Numbered from the stretch's first letter, positions 8,496 through 17,991 are shown. The stretch is DNA of 64,000 bases from JAZOXB01 sp040096185 (GCF_040096185.1 NZ_JBBMFF010000248.1:1-64000), one strand, 5' to 3'. Program-made: numbers and translations. Notes: generated from the letters alone by a model not told the origin.

Positions 8496-10586
8496 GTCCC
8501 GCCCCGCAAGGGGCGGGTGGATTGAAATCGCCGATTTTTCCCGATAATTCAACATTTTCACGTCCCGCCCCGCAAGGGGCGGGTGGATTGAAATGCGGGG
8601 GGGGCGGGCGGCCGCCGTCTCTCGCATGTCCCGCCCCGCAAGGGGCGGGTGGATTGAAATAAGTATTTCGTCACGTTGACTTTTGACAGTACAAGTCCCG
8701 CCCCGCAAGGGGCGGGTGGATTGAAATAGGCGTCCTATAATAGCCGGGCTCATAATACCGGTCCCGCCCCGCAAGGGGCGGGTGGATTGAAATAATTCCG
8801 GCGGCGTTGATTATGTGGACAGCGGGTCCCGCCCCGCAAGGGGCGGGTGGATTGAAATCTATGGCTTTGTCTGTTATGACGTTTGTGCTTGGGTCCCGCC
8901 CCGCAAGGGGCGGGTGGATTGAAATTAGTAAGCAATGTAGTTTTGCCGGAACCTTTTTTGGTCCCGCCCCGCAAGGGGCGGGTGGATTGAAATTTGTAAA
9001 GGATGATAGAAGAATGGAGGGTAATACGTCCCGCCCCGCAAGGGGCGGGTGGATTGAAATGATGCTGCTGTTGATTATGTGGATAGCGGCACTGGTCCCG
9101 CCCCGCAAGGGGCGGGTGGATTGAAATGGCTGCCTCAAAACGTTGGCACGCACAGTGCGCGTCCCGCCCCGCAAGGGGCGGGTGGATTGAAATGGGTGCT
9201 TACAGCCCGCCACGCGCACCGTCCCGGTCCCGCCCCGCAAGGGGCGGGTGGATTGAAATACAGAACAGCAACAAAATCAGCGTTTTGTTGCGGTCCCGCC
9301 CCGCAAGGGGCGGGTGGATTGAAATCCCGGCCGGTTGTGCTATCATACTTGTGCGAGGCGTCCCGCCCCGCAAGGGGCGGGTGGATTGAAATGACGCTCC
9401 ACCGCTTGGACATCCTGTCGATTATGGTCCCGCCCCGCAAGGGGCGGGTGGATTGAAATTGGTCCCAGATAGCAGTCGCGACAGTGGTAAGGGGTCCCGC
9501 CCCGCAAGGGGCGGGTGGATTGAAATCCGTGCTCGGTTTTTTGTCCGGGTAGATAATGGGTCCCGCCCCGCAAGGGGCGGGTGGATTGAAATCTGTTCGT
9601 CGGCGGCGCAATCGGCATTTTCGGCGTCCCGCCCCGCAAGGGGCGGGTGGATTGAAATGACTCTGTGCATTTACAGGGGGACGTATGATGAGTCCCGCCC
9701 CGCAAGGGGCGGGTGGATTGAAATCGTTTGCCGCAGAACGTGGGCACGCACAGTGCGCGTCCCGCCCCGCAAGGGGCGGGTGGATTGAAATGTGTAAAGG
9801 ATGATAGAAGAAATGGAGGGTAATAGTCCCGCCCCGCAAGGGGCGGGTGGATTGAAATTGGTTCCGGCTGCGGAATCTCCGAAGGGTACTGGTCCCGCCC
9901 CGCAAGGGGCGGGTGGATTGAAATTTGGCCCTCTGCTCGGCCACGGCCGCCCGCAGCGTCCCGCCCCGCAAGGGGCGGGTGGATTGAAATTGCGCCTGTG
10001 CGTACCCGTTTTTGCACCAGACAGTCCCGCCCCGCAAGGGGCGGGTGGATTGAAATGGTCGCCTCGATATGTGTATCTGATGGTGTGAAGTCCCGCCCCG
10101 CAAGGGGCGGGTGGATTGAAATGGTTACCGCAAAACGTTGGCACGCACAGTGCGCGGTCCTGCCCCGCAAGGGGCGGGTGGATTGAAATGTGATAGCGCT
10201 GCATCAGCAGCTCGTCCGCCATGTCCCGCCCCGCAAGGGGCGGGTGGATTGAAATTGCCTTACTCGGTTATAATCAAGGTGGCCGGGGTGTCCCGCCCCG
10301 CAAGGGGCGGGTGGATTGAAATTGTATTTAATCTGCCATCTCAAAATCTGCGCCCGTCCCGCCCCGCAAGGGGCGGGTGGATTGAAATAAGCTGATCGAA
10401 AAGATTTACATGGACTGCGAGGTCCCGCCCCGCAAGGGGCGGGTGGATTGAAATCGACGCTATGCTTAGTCAGTTCCGATATTTCTTGTCCCGCCCCGCA
10501 AGGGGCGGGTGGATTGAAATTGGGCCAGTTCGGCCTCCCAGTCCCGCAGGACTGTCCCGCCCCGCGTGGGGCGGGATCACTATCTT
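8496..10586 (+). CRISPR. Type I-C CRISPR array, 32 repeats and 31 spacers
   Basis: The repeat is 33 nt: GTCCCGCCCCGCAAGG then GGCGGGTGGATTGAAAT. The hairpin CCCGCCCC/GGGGCGGG and the 3' end GGATTGAAAT are typical for I-C. Repeats start every 65-68 nt from 8496 to 10554, and spacers are 32-35 nt. Repeat 26 (10157) has one change (CCCG to CCTG). The last repeat (10554-10586) keeps the left half but has GT for AA in the loop and has lost the GGATTGAAAT end, so it marks the old, leader-distal end. Several spacers are relatives of each other: 8994-9027 with 9792-9825; 9128-9160 with 9725-9758 and 10123-10156; 8794-8825 with 9061-9094. Confidence 0.98.
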
Positions 10587-10648
10587 TTGGCAGGTTTTTT
10601 CCTGCAATGTACGGCACAGAATATCGGAGACGGCGCATTATGAGATTT

Positions 10649-10676
10649 GGACCGCGGCAGGGATCTGCCGCGGTCC
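10649..10676 (-). terminator. Hairpin after the spore protein gene
   Basis: A perfect 12-bp stem (GGACCGCGGCAG and complement) with a 4-nt loop lies 6 nt past the stop of the spore protein gene on the minus strand. There is no T run, so it may stabilise the mRNA end as much as terminate it. Confidence 0.5.
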
Positions 10677-10682
10677 GGAGTC

Positions 10683-10877
10683 TTACTTCATGCTGCGCTC
10701 GTAGGCCTCGATCATTTTCTTGACCATCTGGCCGCCGACGGAGCCGGCCTCACGGGAGGTCAGGTGACCGTTGTAGCCCTGCTTCAGGTTGACGCCGACT
10801 TCGTTGGCGGCTTCCATCTTGAACTTGTCCATGGCCTCGCGAGCTTCCGGGATATTGATCTGGTTCGTATTTTTCAT
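10683..10877 (-). CDS. Alpha/beta-type small acid-soluble spore protein
   Basis: These proteins coat spore DNA and protect it from UV and heat, then supply amino acids at germination. The 64-aa product has the two family signatures: EAREAMDKFKMEAANEVGV (germination protease site region) and GYNGHLTSREAGSVGGQMVKK. I chose the second ATG (10877) because AAGGAG lies 9 nt before it, whereas the upstream ATG at 10886 directly abuts that site. It is monocistronic. It is the clearest sign, with sigma-K, that the organism sporulates. Expression is normally under forespore sigma-G; I could not assign that promoter with confidence. Confidence 0.93.
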   Translation of the reverse strand: MKNTNQINIPEAREAMDKFKMEAANEVGVNLKQGYNGHLTSREAGSVGGQMVKKMIEAYERSMK

Positions 10878-11018
10878 TGCGTACATCTCCTTGAAATGTG
10901 ATTTTGGGTACCGCAGTCATAGCATTGCCCGAAAAAGATCGAATATGCCGGAAGTCTGTCAGGGAATTTCCGGCCGTTCTTCTGAAAATTGGGCGGCGGA
11001 AAATGCTGTCAAAAGCAA

Positions 11019-11047
11019 TTGACAAATTCCGGACGGCTCTCTATAAT
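11019..11047 (+). promoter_or_regulatory. Strong sigma-A promoter of the rhamnose operon
   Basis: TTGACA at 11019-11024, exactly 17 bp, then TATAAT at 11042-11047: a perfect consensus promoter, about 130 nt before the rhamnosidase ATG. A promoter this strong usually needs a repressor or other control. The 5' leader (11055-11178) shows only short imperfect hairpins that I could not match to a known riboswitch. The rest of 10888-11018 holds nothing I can name. Confidence 0.85.
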
Positions 11048-11178
11048 GAATTAAAGTGATGAACAAAGACGCGGCTTGCGCAGCGTTTGCCGCGGCGGGC
11101 TGATACTCTGTTTCAGAGCACAAGGATACCGGCAAGACCGGCAGCGATTTCTGCTCGCTGAAAACAGGAGAGTGAATC

Positions 11179-13743
11179 ATGAAAGCAGTACGATTAAAAA
11201 CGGAATATCTGCAGGACCCTTTGGGCATTGATATTCCGCATCCGCGGCTGTTCTGGACTTGTGAGGACGGGATCACGCAGAGCGCATTCCAGATCCTTGC
11301 AGCGACGGATGGCCGTACGGTATGGGACAGCGGGAAGGTGCCCTCCGGCTCCATGCACGCGGATTATCCAAACGCGCTTGCTTCCCGGCAGCGCGTCAGC
11401 TGGCGCGTGCGGCTCTGGGATGAGAACGACGATCCCGGCGCGTGGTCGAGCGAGGCCTTTTTCGAAATGGGGCTTCTGAATGCTTCGGACTGGAGCGCCC
11501 TGTGGATCGCGGGGGACTATCCCGTCCGTAAAAAGCAGCGCTACCCGGTGGATTGCTTCCGCAAGGTGTTTTCCGCGGGACAGGTTCAAAAGGCCCGGCT
11601 GTATCTTACGGCTTGCGGCCTGTATGAGGCGCGGCTCAACGGCCGGCGCGTCGGGGACGCGCTGCTGACGCCCGGCTCCACGGACTACCGCAAGCGCATC
11701 CAGTATCAGGTCTACGATGTGACGGACCTGCTGCGGGGCGGCGAAAACGCCATGACCGTCGAGCTGGCGGACGGCTGGTACCGCGGCTCCAACGGCGGCG
11801 CAGGGCAGACGAACACCTTCGGCACGCAGACAAAGCTGCTGGCGCAGCTGGAGCTGACGCTGGCGGACGGAACGACGCAGACCGTCTGCAGCGACGGGAG
11901 CTGGGCGTGGAGCAATGACGGCCCCATCCGCTTTGCCGACCTCAAGGACGGCGAGATCGTGGATGCAAATCGCGAGCCGTCCTATTCCGGCAGTGTCCGC
12001 GTCGTGGAGGAGCATGCGCCGCTGACGGCATCCGACAACGTACCGGTCCTCGAGCGCGAGCGCTTTGCCCCGGTCGAACGGATCACAACGCCGTCCGGCA
12101 AGACTGTCCTCAAATATGCGCAGAATCTTTCGGGCTATGTGTCCTTCCGTGTGACGGCACACAAGGGCCAGCGAGTCCACATCACGATGGGCGAAACGCT
12201 CGATGACAGCGGCGAACTGACGCTCCGGAACATCCAGTGCATTACCAAAGGAAGACCCTCACCGCTGCAGGAGCTGGATTACACCTGCAGGGAGGGCGTG
12301 AACGAATACACGCCGAAATTCTATTACGGCGGCTTCCAGTATGCGCAGGTCGACACGGACGTCGAATTCCGGACAGAGGACTTTACGGCTGTTGCTGTGT
12401 ACAGCGCCTTTGAGGAAACTTCAAAATTCGAGTGCTCCAATCGCCTGATCAACCAATTTTACCACAACACTCTGTGGTCCCTGAAGAGCAACTCCACCGA
12501 CGTGCCGACGGACTGCCCGACGCGTGAGCGCATGGGCTGGACGGGCGACAGTCAGGTCTTCTTCAACACGGCGTCCTATCTCACGGACTATGCGGCCTTT
12601 GCCCGCAAGCATGTGCGCGACATTTTTGACCGCCAGTGGCGCAGCGGCCGCCTGCCGCAGATCGCGCCGTTTGCAAACGAGTCGCCGAGCATCAACAAAA
12701 TGAACGGCTCCGTCGGCTGGGCGTGCGCAGGTGTCTATATCCCGTACTATTTCTATCAGAAATACGGCGACGACCGCCTGCTGCGTGCGTATTACGACAA
12801 CATGCTGCGCTATGCGGACTTTATGATCCGCCGCGCGGGGAAATGGGGCGGGATCTTCGCCAAGCCCATGCATCTTTCCCACAAAAATCGAAAGTATGCT
12901 GTTAACTGCGGCAAGTCCTACGGCGAGTGGGCCGAGCCGAATGACGTCATGGCCTTCCACGGGATCGACTTTTTCATTCCGCACCCGGAGGAATCCACGG
13001 CCTATACATATTTTACGCTCAAGCGTGTGCTGGAGATCGCCTCGATCCTCGGCAAGCCGGAAACGCCGCAGCTGGCGCGCATCCGGGAATACAGCGAGGG
13101 CGCGAAACGCGCCTATCAGGAACTCGTTACGAAGGACGGCTACTCGCTGGATACCGACCGGCAGGCCAAGCTCGTCCGGCCCTTGTATATGGGGCTGCTG
13201 ACGCCGGAGCAGGAGGCCTTTGCCAGAAAGCGCCTCATTGCCGCGCTGGACCACTATGGCTGGCGTCTCGGGACCGGCTTCCTCTCCACGCCGATGATCC
13301 TGGACGTTCTGGCGGGGCTGGATATCAGCTATGCCTACCGTCTGCTGGAAAACGAGGAAATGCCCGGCTGGCTCTTTATGCCGAAGTCCGGCGCAACGAC
13401 GATCTGGGAGGCCTGGGAGGGCAACCAGAAGGACAAATGGATCGCCTCGCTGAACCACTATTCCAAAGGCGCGGTCTGCGAGTGGCTGATGAACACGATG
13501 TGCGGCATCCGGATCACCGGAGAAAACCATGTTACAATTGCACCGAAGCCCGGCGGGGACATCACCTTCGCACGGGCTAGTTATTGGAGCATTTGTGGAA
13601 ACGTTACGACAAGCTGGGAGCGGACGGAGAACGGCTATCGGCTGACCGTTGGCATCCCTGCGAACACAACGGCGGAGATCCTCCTGCCGGACGGAACGGG
13701 CCGGACCGTCGGAGCCGGACAGCATCGGTATGAATGGAAATGA
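11179..13743 (+). CDS. Alpha-L-rhamnosidase (GH78)
   Basis: The enzyme releases terminal L-rhamnose from plant glycosides or polysaccharides. At 854 aa it has the usual GH78 layout: N-terminal beta-sandwich domains (opening RLKTEYLQDPLGIDIPHPRLFW), then an (alpha/alpha)6 barrel with the motif DCPTRERMGWTGD near residue 445 that carries acidic catalytic residues, and a C-terminal beta domain with IWEAWEG before it. There is no signal peptide, so it probably acts inside the cell on imported oligosaccharides. AGGAGAG lies 6 nt before the ATG. The stop overlaps rhaB. No rhamnoside transporter lies nearby. Confidence 0.93.
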   Translation: MKAVRLKTEYLQDPLGIDIPHPRLFWTCEDGITQSAFQILAATDGRTVWDSGKVPSGSMHADYPNALASRQRVSWRVRLWDENDDPGAWSSEAFFEMGLLNASDWSALWIAGDYPVRKKQRYPVDCFRKVFSAGQVQKARLYLTACGLYEARLNGRRVGDALLTPGSTDYRKRIQYQVYDVTDLLRGGENAMTVELADGWYRGSNGGAGQTNTFGTQTKLLAQLELTLADGTTQTVCSDGSWAWSNDGPIRFADLKDGEIVDANREPSYSGSVRVVEEHAPLTASDNVPVLERERFAPVERITTPSGKTVLKYAQNLSGYVSFRVTAHKGQRVHITMGETLDDSGELTLRNIQCITKGRPSPLQELDYTCREGVNEYTPKFYYGGFQYAQVDTDVEFRTEDFTAVAVYSAFEETSKFECSNRLINQFYHNTLWSLKSNSTDVPTDCPTRERMGWTGDSQVFFNTASYLTDYAAFARKHVRDIFDRQWRSGRLPQIAPFANESPSINKMNGSVGWACAGVYIPYYFYQKYGDDRLLRAYYDNMLRYADFMIRRAGKWGGIFAKPMHLSHKNRKYAVNCGKSYGEWAEPNDVMAFHGIDFFIPHPEESTAYTYFTLKRVLEIASILGKPETPQLARIREYSEGAKRAYQELVTKDGYSLDTDRQAKLVRPLYMGLLTPEQEAFARKRLIAALDHYGWRLGTGFLSTPMILDVLAGLDISYAYRLLENEEMPGWLFMPKSGATTIWEAWEGNQKDKWIASLNHYSKGAVCEWLMNTMCGIRITGENHVTIAPKPGGDITFARASYWSICGNVTTSWERTENGYRLTVGIPANTTAEILLPDGTGRTVGAGQHRYEWK

Positions 13744-15014
13744 AACGATATTATCTTGCCATCGACATCGGCGCGTCCTCCGGGCGGCACATTGTGGGCT
13801 GGCGGGAGGACGGCGAAATCAAAGCAAAAGAGGTCTACCGCTTCCCCAACGGCGTACAGGAGCAGAACGGCCATCTCGTCTGGGACGTGGATGCGCTGCT
13901 TTCCCATGTGAAGGCGGGCATCGCGGCGGCGAAGACCGAGTTCCCGGAGATCGTCAGCCTGTCTGTCGATACCTGGGCCGTGGACTATGTGCTGCTGCGC
14001 GGCGAGGAAGAAGTCCGTCCCGTCTATGCCTACCGCGACAGCCGCACGGAGGCGGCCATTCCCAAGGTTCACGAAATTCTGCCGTTTGCGGAGCTGTACG
14101 CCAAAACCGGCTGCCAGTTCCAGCCGTTCAACAGCATCTACCAGCTCTATGCCGATCAGCTGGCGGGGCGGCTGGAGGGCGTGACGGACTTTCTCATGAT
14201 CCCCGAATACCTCCTCTGGAAGCTCTGCGGCGTGAAGTCCAGGGAGTACACCAACGCCACTACCACCGGCATGGTAAACGCCGAAACGGGCAAATTTGAC
14301 CCGGAGATTATTTCTGCGCTCGGTCTGCCGCCCATCTTCCCCAAACTCCAAAAGCCGGGGACGGTGCTGGGCGAGTATGAGGGGATAAAGTGCGTCCTCT
14401 GTGCCACCCACGACACAGCCTCAGCGGTGGAGGGTATCCCCATGGAGGAAAACGCGCCCTATATTTCCAGCGGCACATGGTCGCTCTTGGGCGTCAAAAC
14501 GCCGAAGCCCATTACAAATACCGCCAGCCGTGCCGCCAATTACTCCAACGAGGGCGGCGTGGGCTATAACCGCTATCAGAAGAACATCATGGGCATGTGG
14601 CTGGTCAACGAGCTGCAAAAGGAGCTTTGCAGCGGGCTGGGCTTTGCGGAGATCGTGAACGCCGCAAAGGAGAGCCGCTGCGATGCCCTCATCGACGCCA
14701 ACGCCCCGGAATTTCTGGCTCCCAAGAGTATGAAGGCCGCCTTTGATGTGGCGACCGGCGGAAAGCTCATCAGCATCGGCGACTATTTCCGCTGTGCCTA
14801 TCGCAGCCTTGCGGAGAGCTATGCCAAAGCTCTTGCAGAACTGGAAGCCAACACAGGAAAGCAATACGACAGGCTCTACATCGTGGGCGGCGGCGCGAAA
14901 AATGAGTTTCTCAACCATCTCACCGCCAAGGCCACGGGCAAGCAGGTCATCGCTCTGCCCATCGAGGCCACGGCTCTCGGCAATCTGAAAATTCAAATGG
15001 AGGCAGACCTATGA
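13740..15014 (+). CDS. rhaB: Rhamnulokinase
   Basis: RhaB phosphorylates L-rhamnulose to rhamnulose-1-phosphate with ATP. The ~424-aa protein is a FGGY/actin-fold kinase: the N-terminal phosphate loop YLAIDIGASSGRH, the substrate region WDVDALL, LSVDTWAVDYVL, and the C-terminal nucleotide motif YIVGGGAKNEFLN. I prefer ATG 13740, which overlaps the rhamnosidase stop as ATGA. ATG 13734 is also possible and adds two residues. It overlaps rhaA by 4 nt, so the operon is translationally coupled throughout. Confidence 0.94.
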   Translation: MKRYYLAIDIGASSGRHIVGWREDGEIKAKEVYRFPNGVQEQNGHLVWDVDALLSHVKAGIAAAKTEFPEIVSLSVDTWAVDYVLLRGEEEVRPVYAYRDSRTEAAIPKVHEILPFAELYAKTGCQFQPFNSIYQLYADQLAGRLEGVTDFLMIPEYLLWKLCGVKSREYTNATTTGMVNAETGKFDPEIISALGLPPIFPKLQKPGTVLGEYEGIKCVLCATHDTASAVEGIPMEENAPYISSGTWSLLGVKTPKPITNTASRAANYSNEGGVGYNRYQKNIMGMWLVNELQKELCSGLGFAEIVNAAKESRCDALIDANAPEFLAPKSMKAAFDVATGGKLISIGDYFRCAYRSLAESYAKALAELEANTGKQYDRLYIVGGGAKNEFLNHLTAKATGKQVIALPIEATALGNLKIQMEADL

Positions 15015-16261
15015 GCTATACGGAAGCAAAAGAAAAATACGCCGCCCTCGGTGTGGATACCGAAGCGGCGCTTACAAAGCTGAAAACCGTGCCGCTGTCT
15101 CTGCACTGCTGGCAGGGGGACGATGTACGCGGTTTCGACACCGACCCCACCAAGCCCCTTACCGGCGGCATCCAGACCACCGGCAGCTATCCCGGCCGCG
15201 CGAGGACCCCGCAGGAGCCGATGGCGGATATCGAGGAGGTGCTGAAGCTGTGCCCCGGCACGAAGAAGCTGAATCTCCACGCCAGCTATGCTATTTTTGC
15301 CGAGGGCGAGTGGGTCGACCGCGATAAGCTGGAGCCGAAGCATTTTGCACCGTGGGTGGACTTCTGCAAAAAGCACGGCCTCGGCGCGGACTTCAACCCG
15401 ACGTTCTTCTCCCACCCTAAGTGTGATCCGCTGACGCTCAGTTCCCCCAACGAGGAAACCCGCCGCTTCTGGATCGAGCACGGCAGGGCCTGCGTGCGCA
15501 TCTCGCAGTATCTGGCGGAGGCGCTGGGGCAGGTCTGTACCATGAACATCTGGACGGGCGACGGCTTCAAGGACATTCCCACTGACCGCCTCGGGCCGCG
15601 CATGCGCTATAAGGAATCCATCGACGAAATTCTCTCGGAGCCATTTGACTTTACCAAGGTCAAGCCCTGCGTGGAGAGCAAGGTGTTCGGCATCGGCGTG
15701 GAGAGCTACACCGTGGGCAGTGCAGAGTTCGCCCTGAGCTACGCCGCCATGAACAGGGATAAGTGCATCCCCCTGATGGACAACGGCCACTATCACCCCA
15801 CCGAGGTGGTCAGCGACAAAATCCCGGCACTGCTGACCTTCTTCCCGGAGATCGCCCTGCACATCACCCGCCCGGTGCGCTGGGACAGCGATCATGTGGT
15901 GCTGTTCGATGATGAAACGAAGGAGCTCTGCAAGGAGATCGTCCGCTGCGGCGGCTTGGACGGCCGGGTGTATCTGGCGCTGGATTACTTCGATGCCTCT
16001 GTCAACCGCATCGCCGCGTGGGTCACGGGCTTCCGCAATGTGCAGAAGGCCCTGCTGAACGCCCTGCTGACGCCGGATATGACGGCTGAACAGAACGCGG
16101 GTAATTTTACCGATCTGCTCGTTCGGCAGGAGGAACTGAAGACCATGCCCTTCGGCGAGGTCTGGGCAGAGTATTGCCGCCGCTGCGGCGTGCCGGAGGA
16201 CGGCGCGTGGCTGCCGCTGGTGTGGGCGTATGAAAAGAACATTCTGGAGGCGAGAGCATGA
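15011..16261 (+). CDS. rhaA: L-rhamnose isomerase
   Basis: RhaA converts L-rhamnose to L-rhamnulose, the first catabolic step. The 416-aa protein matches the family in length. It has the conserved opening LKTVPLSLHCWQGDDVRGF and the metal-site regions around FNPTFFSHP, MDNGHYHPTE and HITRPVRWDSDHVV, whose His, Asp and Glu residues bind the metal ions. It sits between rhaB and rhaD with ATGA overlaps on both sides. Nothing looks damaged. Confidence 0.96.
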   Translation: MSYTEAKEKYAALGVDTEAALTKLKTVPLSLHCWQGDDVRGFDTDPTKPLTGGIQTTGSYPGRARTPQEPMADIEEVLKLCPGTKKLNLHASYAIFAEGEWVDRDKLEPKHFAPWVDFCKKHGLGADFNPTFFSHPKCDPLTLSSPNEETRRFWIEHGRACVRISQYLAEALGQVCTMNIWTGDGFKDIPTDRLGPRMRYKESIDEILSEPFDFTKVKPCVESKVFGIGVESYTVGSAEFALSYAAMNRDKCIPLMDNGHYHPTEVVSDKIPALLTFFPEIALHITRPVRWDSDHVVLFDDETKELCKEIVRCGGLDGRVYLALDYFDASVNRIAAWVTGFRNVQKALLNALLTPDMTAEQNAGNFTDLLVRQEELKTMPFGEVWAEYCRRCGVPEDGAWLPLVWAYEKNILEARA

Positions 16262-17067
16262 AAAATATTCTGACAGCCCCGTGGATGGTGGAGATGATCC
16301 GCACCGTGACGAATATGTACGACCACGGCTGGGACGAGCGCAACGGCGGAAATGTGAGCCTGCTGCTGGAGGAATCGCAGGTCAACGATTATGTGGACGG
16401 CGCGGTTCTGCGGGAGATTCCCACGGGCTTTTCCTGTCCAGAGCTGGACGGCAAGTACTTCCTCGTCACCGGCACGGGCAAGTATTTCAAGAATGTCCAG
16501 TATGCGCCGGAGATCAATCTCGGCCTCGTGCGTCTGACGGACGGCGGCGAGACGGCGCAGCTTCTGTGGGGCTTTGCGGACGGCGGGAAATTCACGTCCG
16601 AATTTCCGGCACACATGATGAGCCATGCCGCACGGCTGAAAATCGACCTGCAGAACCGCGTGGTCATGCACTGCCATCCGGCAAACCTGCTTGCCATGAC
16701 CTATGTCCACATGCTCGATGAAAAGCAGTTTACCCGCACGCTCTGGCAGATGTGCACGGAGTGCATCGTCGTCTTTCCGGACGGCGTGAATGTGCTGCCG
16801 TGGATGCTCTGCGGCACGAACGAGATCGGTGAGGCCACCGCTGAGAAGATGCGCACCGCCCGGCTTGTTGTCTGGGCGCAGCATGGCATCTACGGCGCGG
16901 GAAAAGACCTCGACGAGACGTTCGGCCTCATCGAGACCGCCGAAAAGGCGGCAGAGATTTACATGAAGATCGCCCATCTGCCACTGGTAAATACCATTAC
17001 CGATGACCAGATGCACCAGTTAGAGGCCCACTTCGGCGTGAAGGCAAGAGAGGGCTATCTGTCTTAA
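16258..17067 (+). CDS. rhaD: Rhamnulose-1-phosphate aldolase
   Basis: RhaD cleaves rhamnulose-1-phosphate to dihydroxyacetone phosphate and L-lactaldehyde. The 269-aa class II aldolase shows the family features: ERNGGNVSLLL near residues 24-34, a FLVTGTGKYFKN segment, the zinc ligands in MHCHPANL, and a later WAQHGIYGAG histidine. It is the last gene of the operon and is followed by two terminators. No lactaldehyde reductase gene is adjacent, so that step must be encoded elsewhere. Confidence 0.95.
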   Translation: MKNILTAPWMVEMIRTVTNMYDHGWDERNGGNVSLLLEESQVNDYVDGAVLREIPTGFSCPELDGKYFLVTGTGKYFKNVQYAPEINLGLVRLTDGGETAQLLWGFADGGKFTSEFPAHMMSHAARLKIDLQNRVVMHCHPANLLAMTYVHMLDEKQFTRTLWQMCTECIVVFPDGVNVLPWMLCGTNEIGEATAEKMRTARLVVWAQHGIYGAGKDLDETFGLIETAEKAAEIYMKIAHLPLVNTITDDQMHQLEAHFGVKAREGYLS

Positions 17068-17214
17068 TTTCAAATTCAAAGATGTGTAACAGAACAGGAA
17101 AATGCGCCACCTAAAAGGAAAATCAATGCCCCCCTCAAATTGAGAACTGCCCCCTCCGAACCGAAGTTGCACCCCTTTACACGGTTTCTATCAAAATTAG
17201 AGTCATTTGCCATA

Positions 17215-17253
17215 AGTCCACCGTAATTTTGATAGAATTACGGTGGACTTTTT
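17215..17253. terminator. Terminator downstream of the rhamnose operon
   Basis: The arms AGTCCACCGTAATT and AATTACGGTGGACT form a perfect 14-bp stem with a 7-nt loop, followed by TTTTT. The sequence between rhaD and this site (17068-17214) shows no gene. Confidence 0.8.
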
Positions 17254-17310
17254 CTATGCCCAAAAACCGTTTGAAATCAGGCATTTCGGCTGTTTCAGCG
17301 CATAAGTGAA

Positions 17311-17344
17311 CCCCGCTGCAGAGCAATTCTGCGGCGGGGTTTTG
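17311..17344 (+). terminator. Second hairpin terminator
   Basis: CCCCGCTGCAGA pairs with TCTGCGGCGGGG (one G-U pair) and is followed by TTTTGTG. Between 17345 and 17525 I see no gene, only AT-rich sequence leading into the toxin relics. Confidence 0.7.
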
Positions 17345-17525
17345 TGCGTTTTACGGTTTTTGTGGTGACTTTGGCCAAAGTAAGCGTTAAATTTATGGGT
17401 ATTCGTTGAATTTTAGGGTGTTCGTTAAATCATTGCCTTTTTCGCTAAAATGTACCCCATAAAGTGGACACTCTAATTGTGCGAAACCCAAGGGCTGGGG
17501 AATTAAAAAGTTTGAATACCAAACT

Positions 17526-17592
17526 ATAGACAATTTCCTCGCTGCCCACGAAAATGTGCGTCAACTTGGTCGTCTCGTTGATATAGGTTTCA
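17526..17592 (-). pseudogene. Fragment of a Hint (pre-toxin) domain
   Basis: About 65 bp are nearly identical to positions 18469-18535 inside the neighbouring toxin gene. Translated on the minus strand, both give VETYINETT-LTHIFVG. The fragment has no start, and its surroundings diverge at once. It is the scar of a third, lost Rhs tip cassette lying directly beyond the immunity gene. Confidence 0.75.
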
Positions 17593-17597
17593 ACGGC

Positions 17598-17975
17598 TCA
17601 AAACCAATACTGATTTGCGACTTTCGTTGCATGATGATCTTGTAGGAATTTTTCAAGCTCAGCCAAACAATTAATGTCTCGAAAAGTATTAGAAACGCAT
17701 TTCAAAGCTTCACTTGGTAATACATTTCTCTCCCCTGAATTGCCTTCACAGCGGTGACAAGAAAGCCAGTGTAAAAGTGTCGGGGTAGTACAATTTTCTT
17801 TGTGCTCCGCAACACCAATTTCGAAGTAGTAGTCATTTCTATCCCACTGTGATCCTTGCACGTTAATACAGTAAATTATATCATTATTTCTTTTATACCA
17901 GTATTGGCCAACCTTTCGAAATCCCTCTTTCTTAAGCGGACTCCGTATTGCCTCTATAAATTCATTCTTTGTCAT
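17598..17975 (-). CDS. Probable immunity protein, DUF4304-like
   Basis: This 125-aa soluble protein begins MTKNEFIEAIRSPLKKEGF, then has RKVGQYWYKRNNDIIYCINVQ and a DYYFEIGV strand. That pattern resembles the DUF4304 family, often found as immunity proteins beside polymorphic toxins (recognised by eye, not by search). The start is placed at ATG 17975, 6 nt after GAGGTG. It follows the Hint-nuclease toxin gene by 16 nt, the normal place for a cognate antidote. Its low GC content compared with flanking genes suggests acquisition. Confidence 0.65.
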   Translation of the reverse strand: MTKNEFIEAIRSPLKKEGFRKVGQYWYKRNNDIIYCINVQGSQWDRNDYYFEIGVAEHKENCTTPTLLHWLSCHRCEGNSGERNVLPSEALKCVSNTFRDINCLAELEKFLQDHHATKVANQYWF

Positions 17976-17991
17976 AATTAACACCTCATCG

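Noticed and set aside
604..10586. The CRISPR locus as an island integrated at the tRNA-Leu
   Set aside because: No duplicated tRNA 3' end was found at the far side of the array and no integrase is present, so adjacency alone is not evidence.
8671..10638. Long open frames across the CRISPR array encoding repeated STRPLRGGT or PAPQGAGGLK peptides
   Set aside because: They are translations of the 33-nt repeat, exist in several frames on both strands, and have no start signals.
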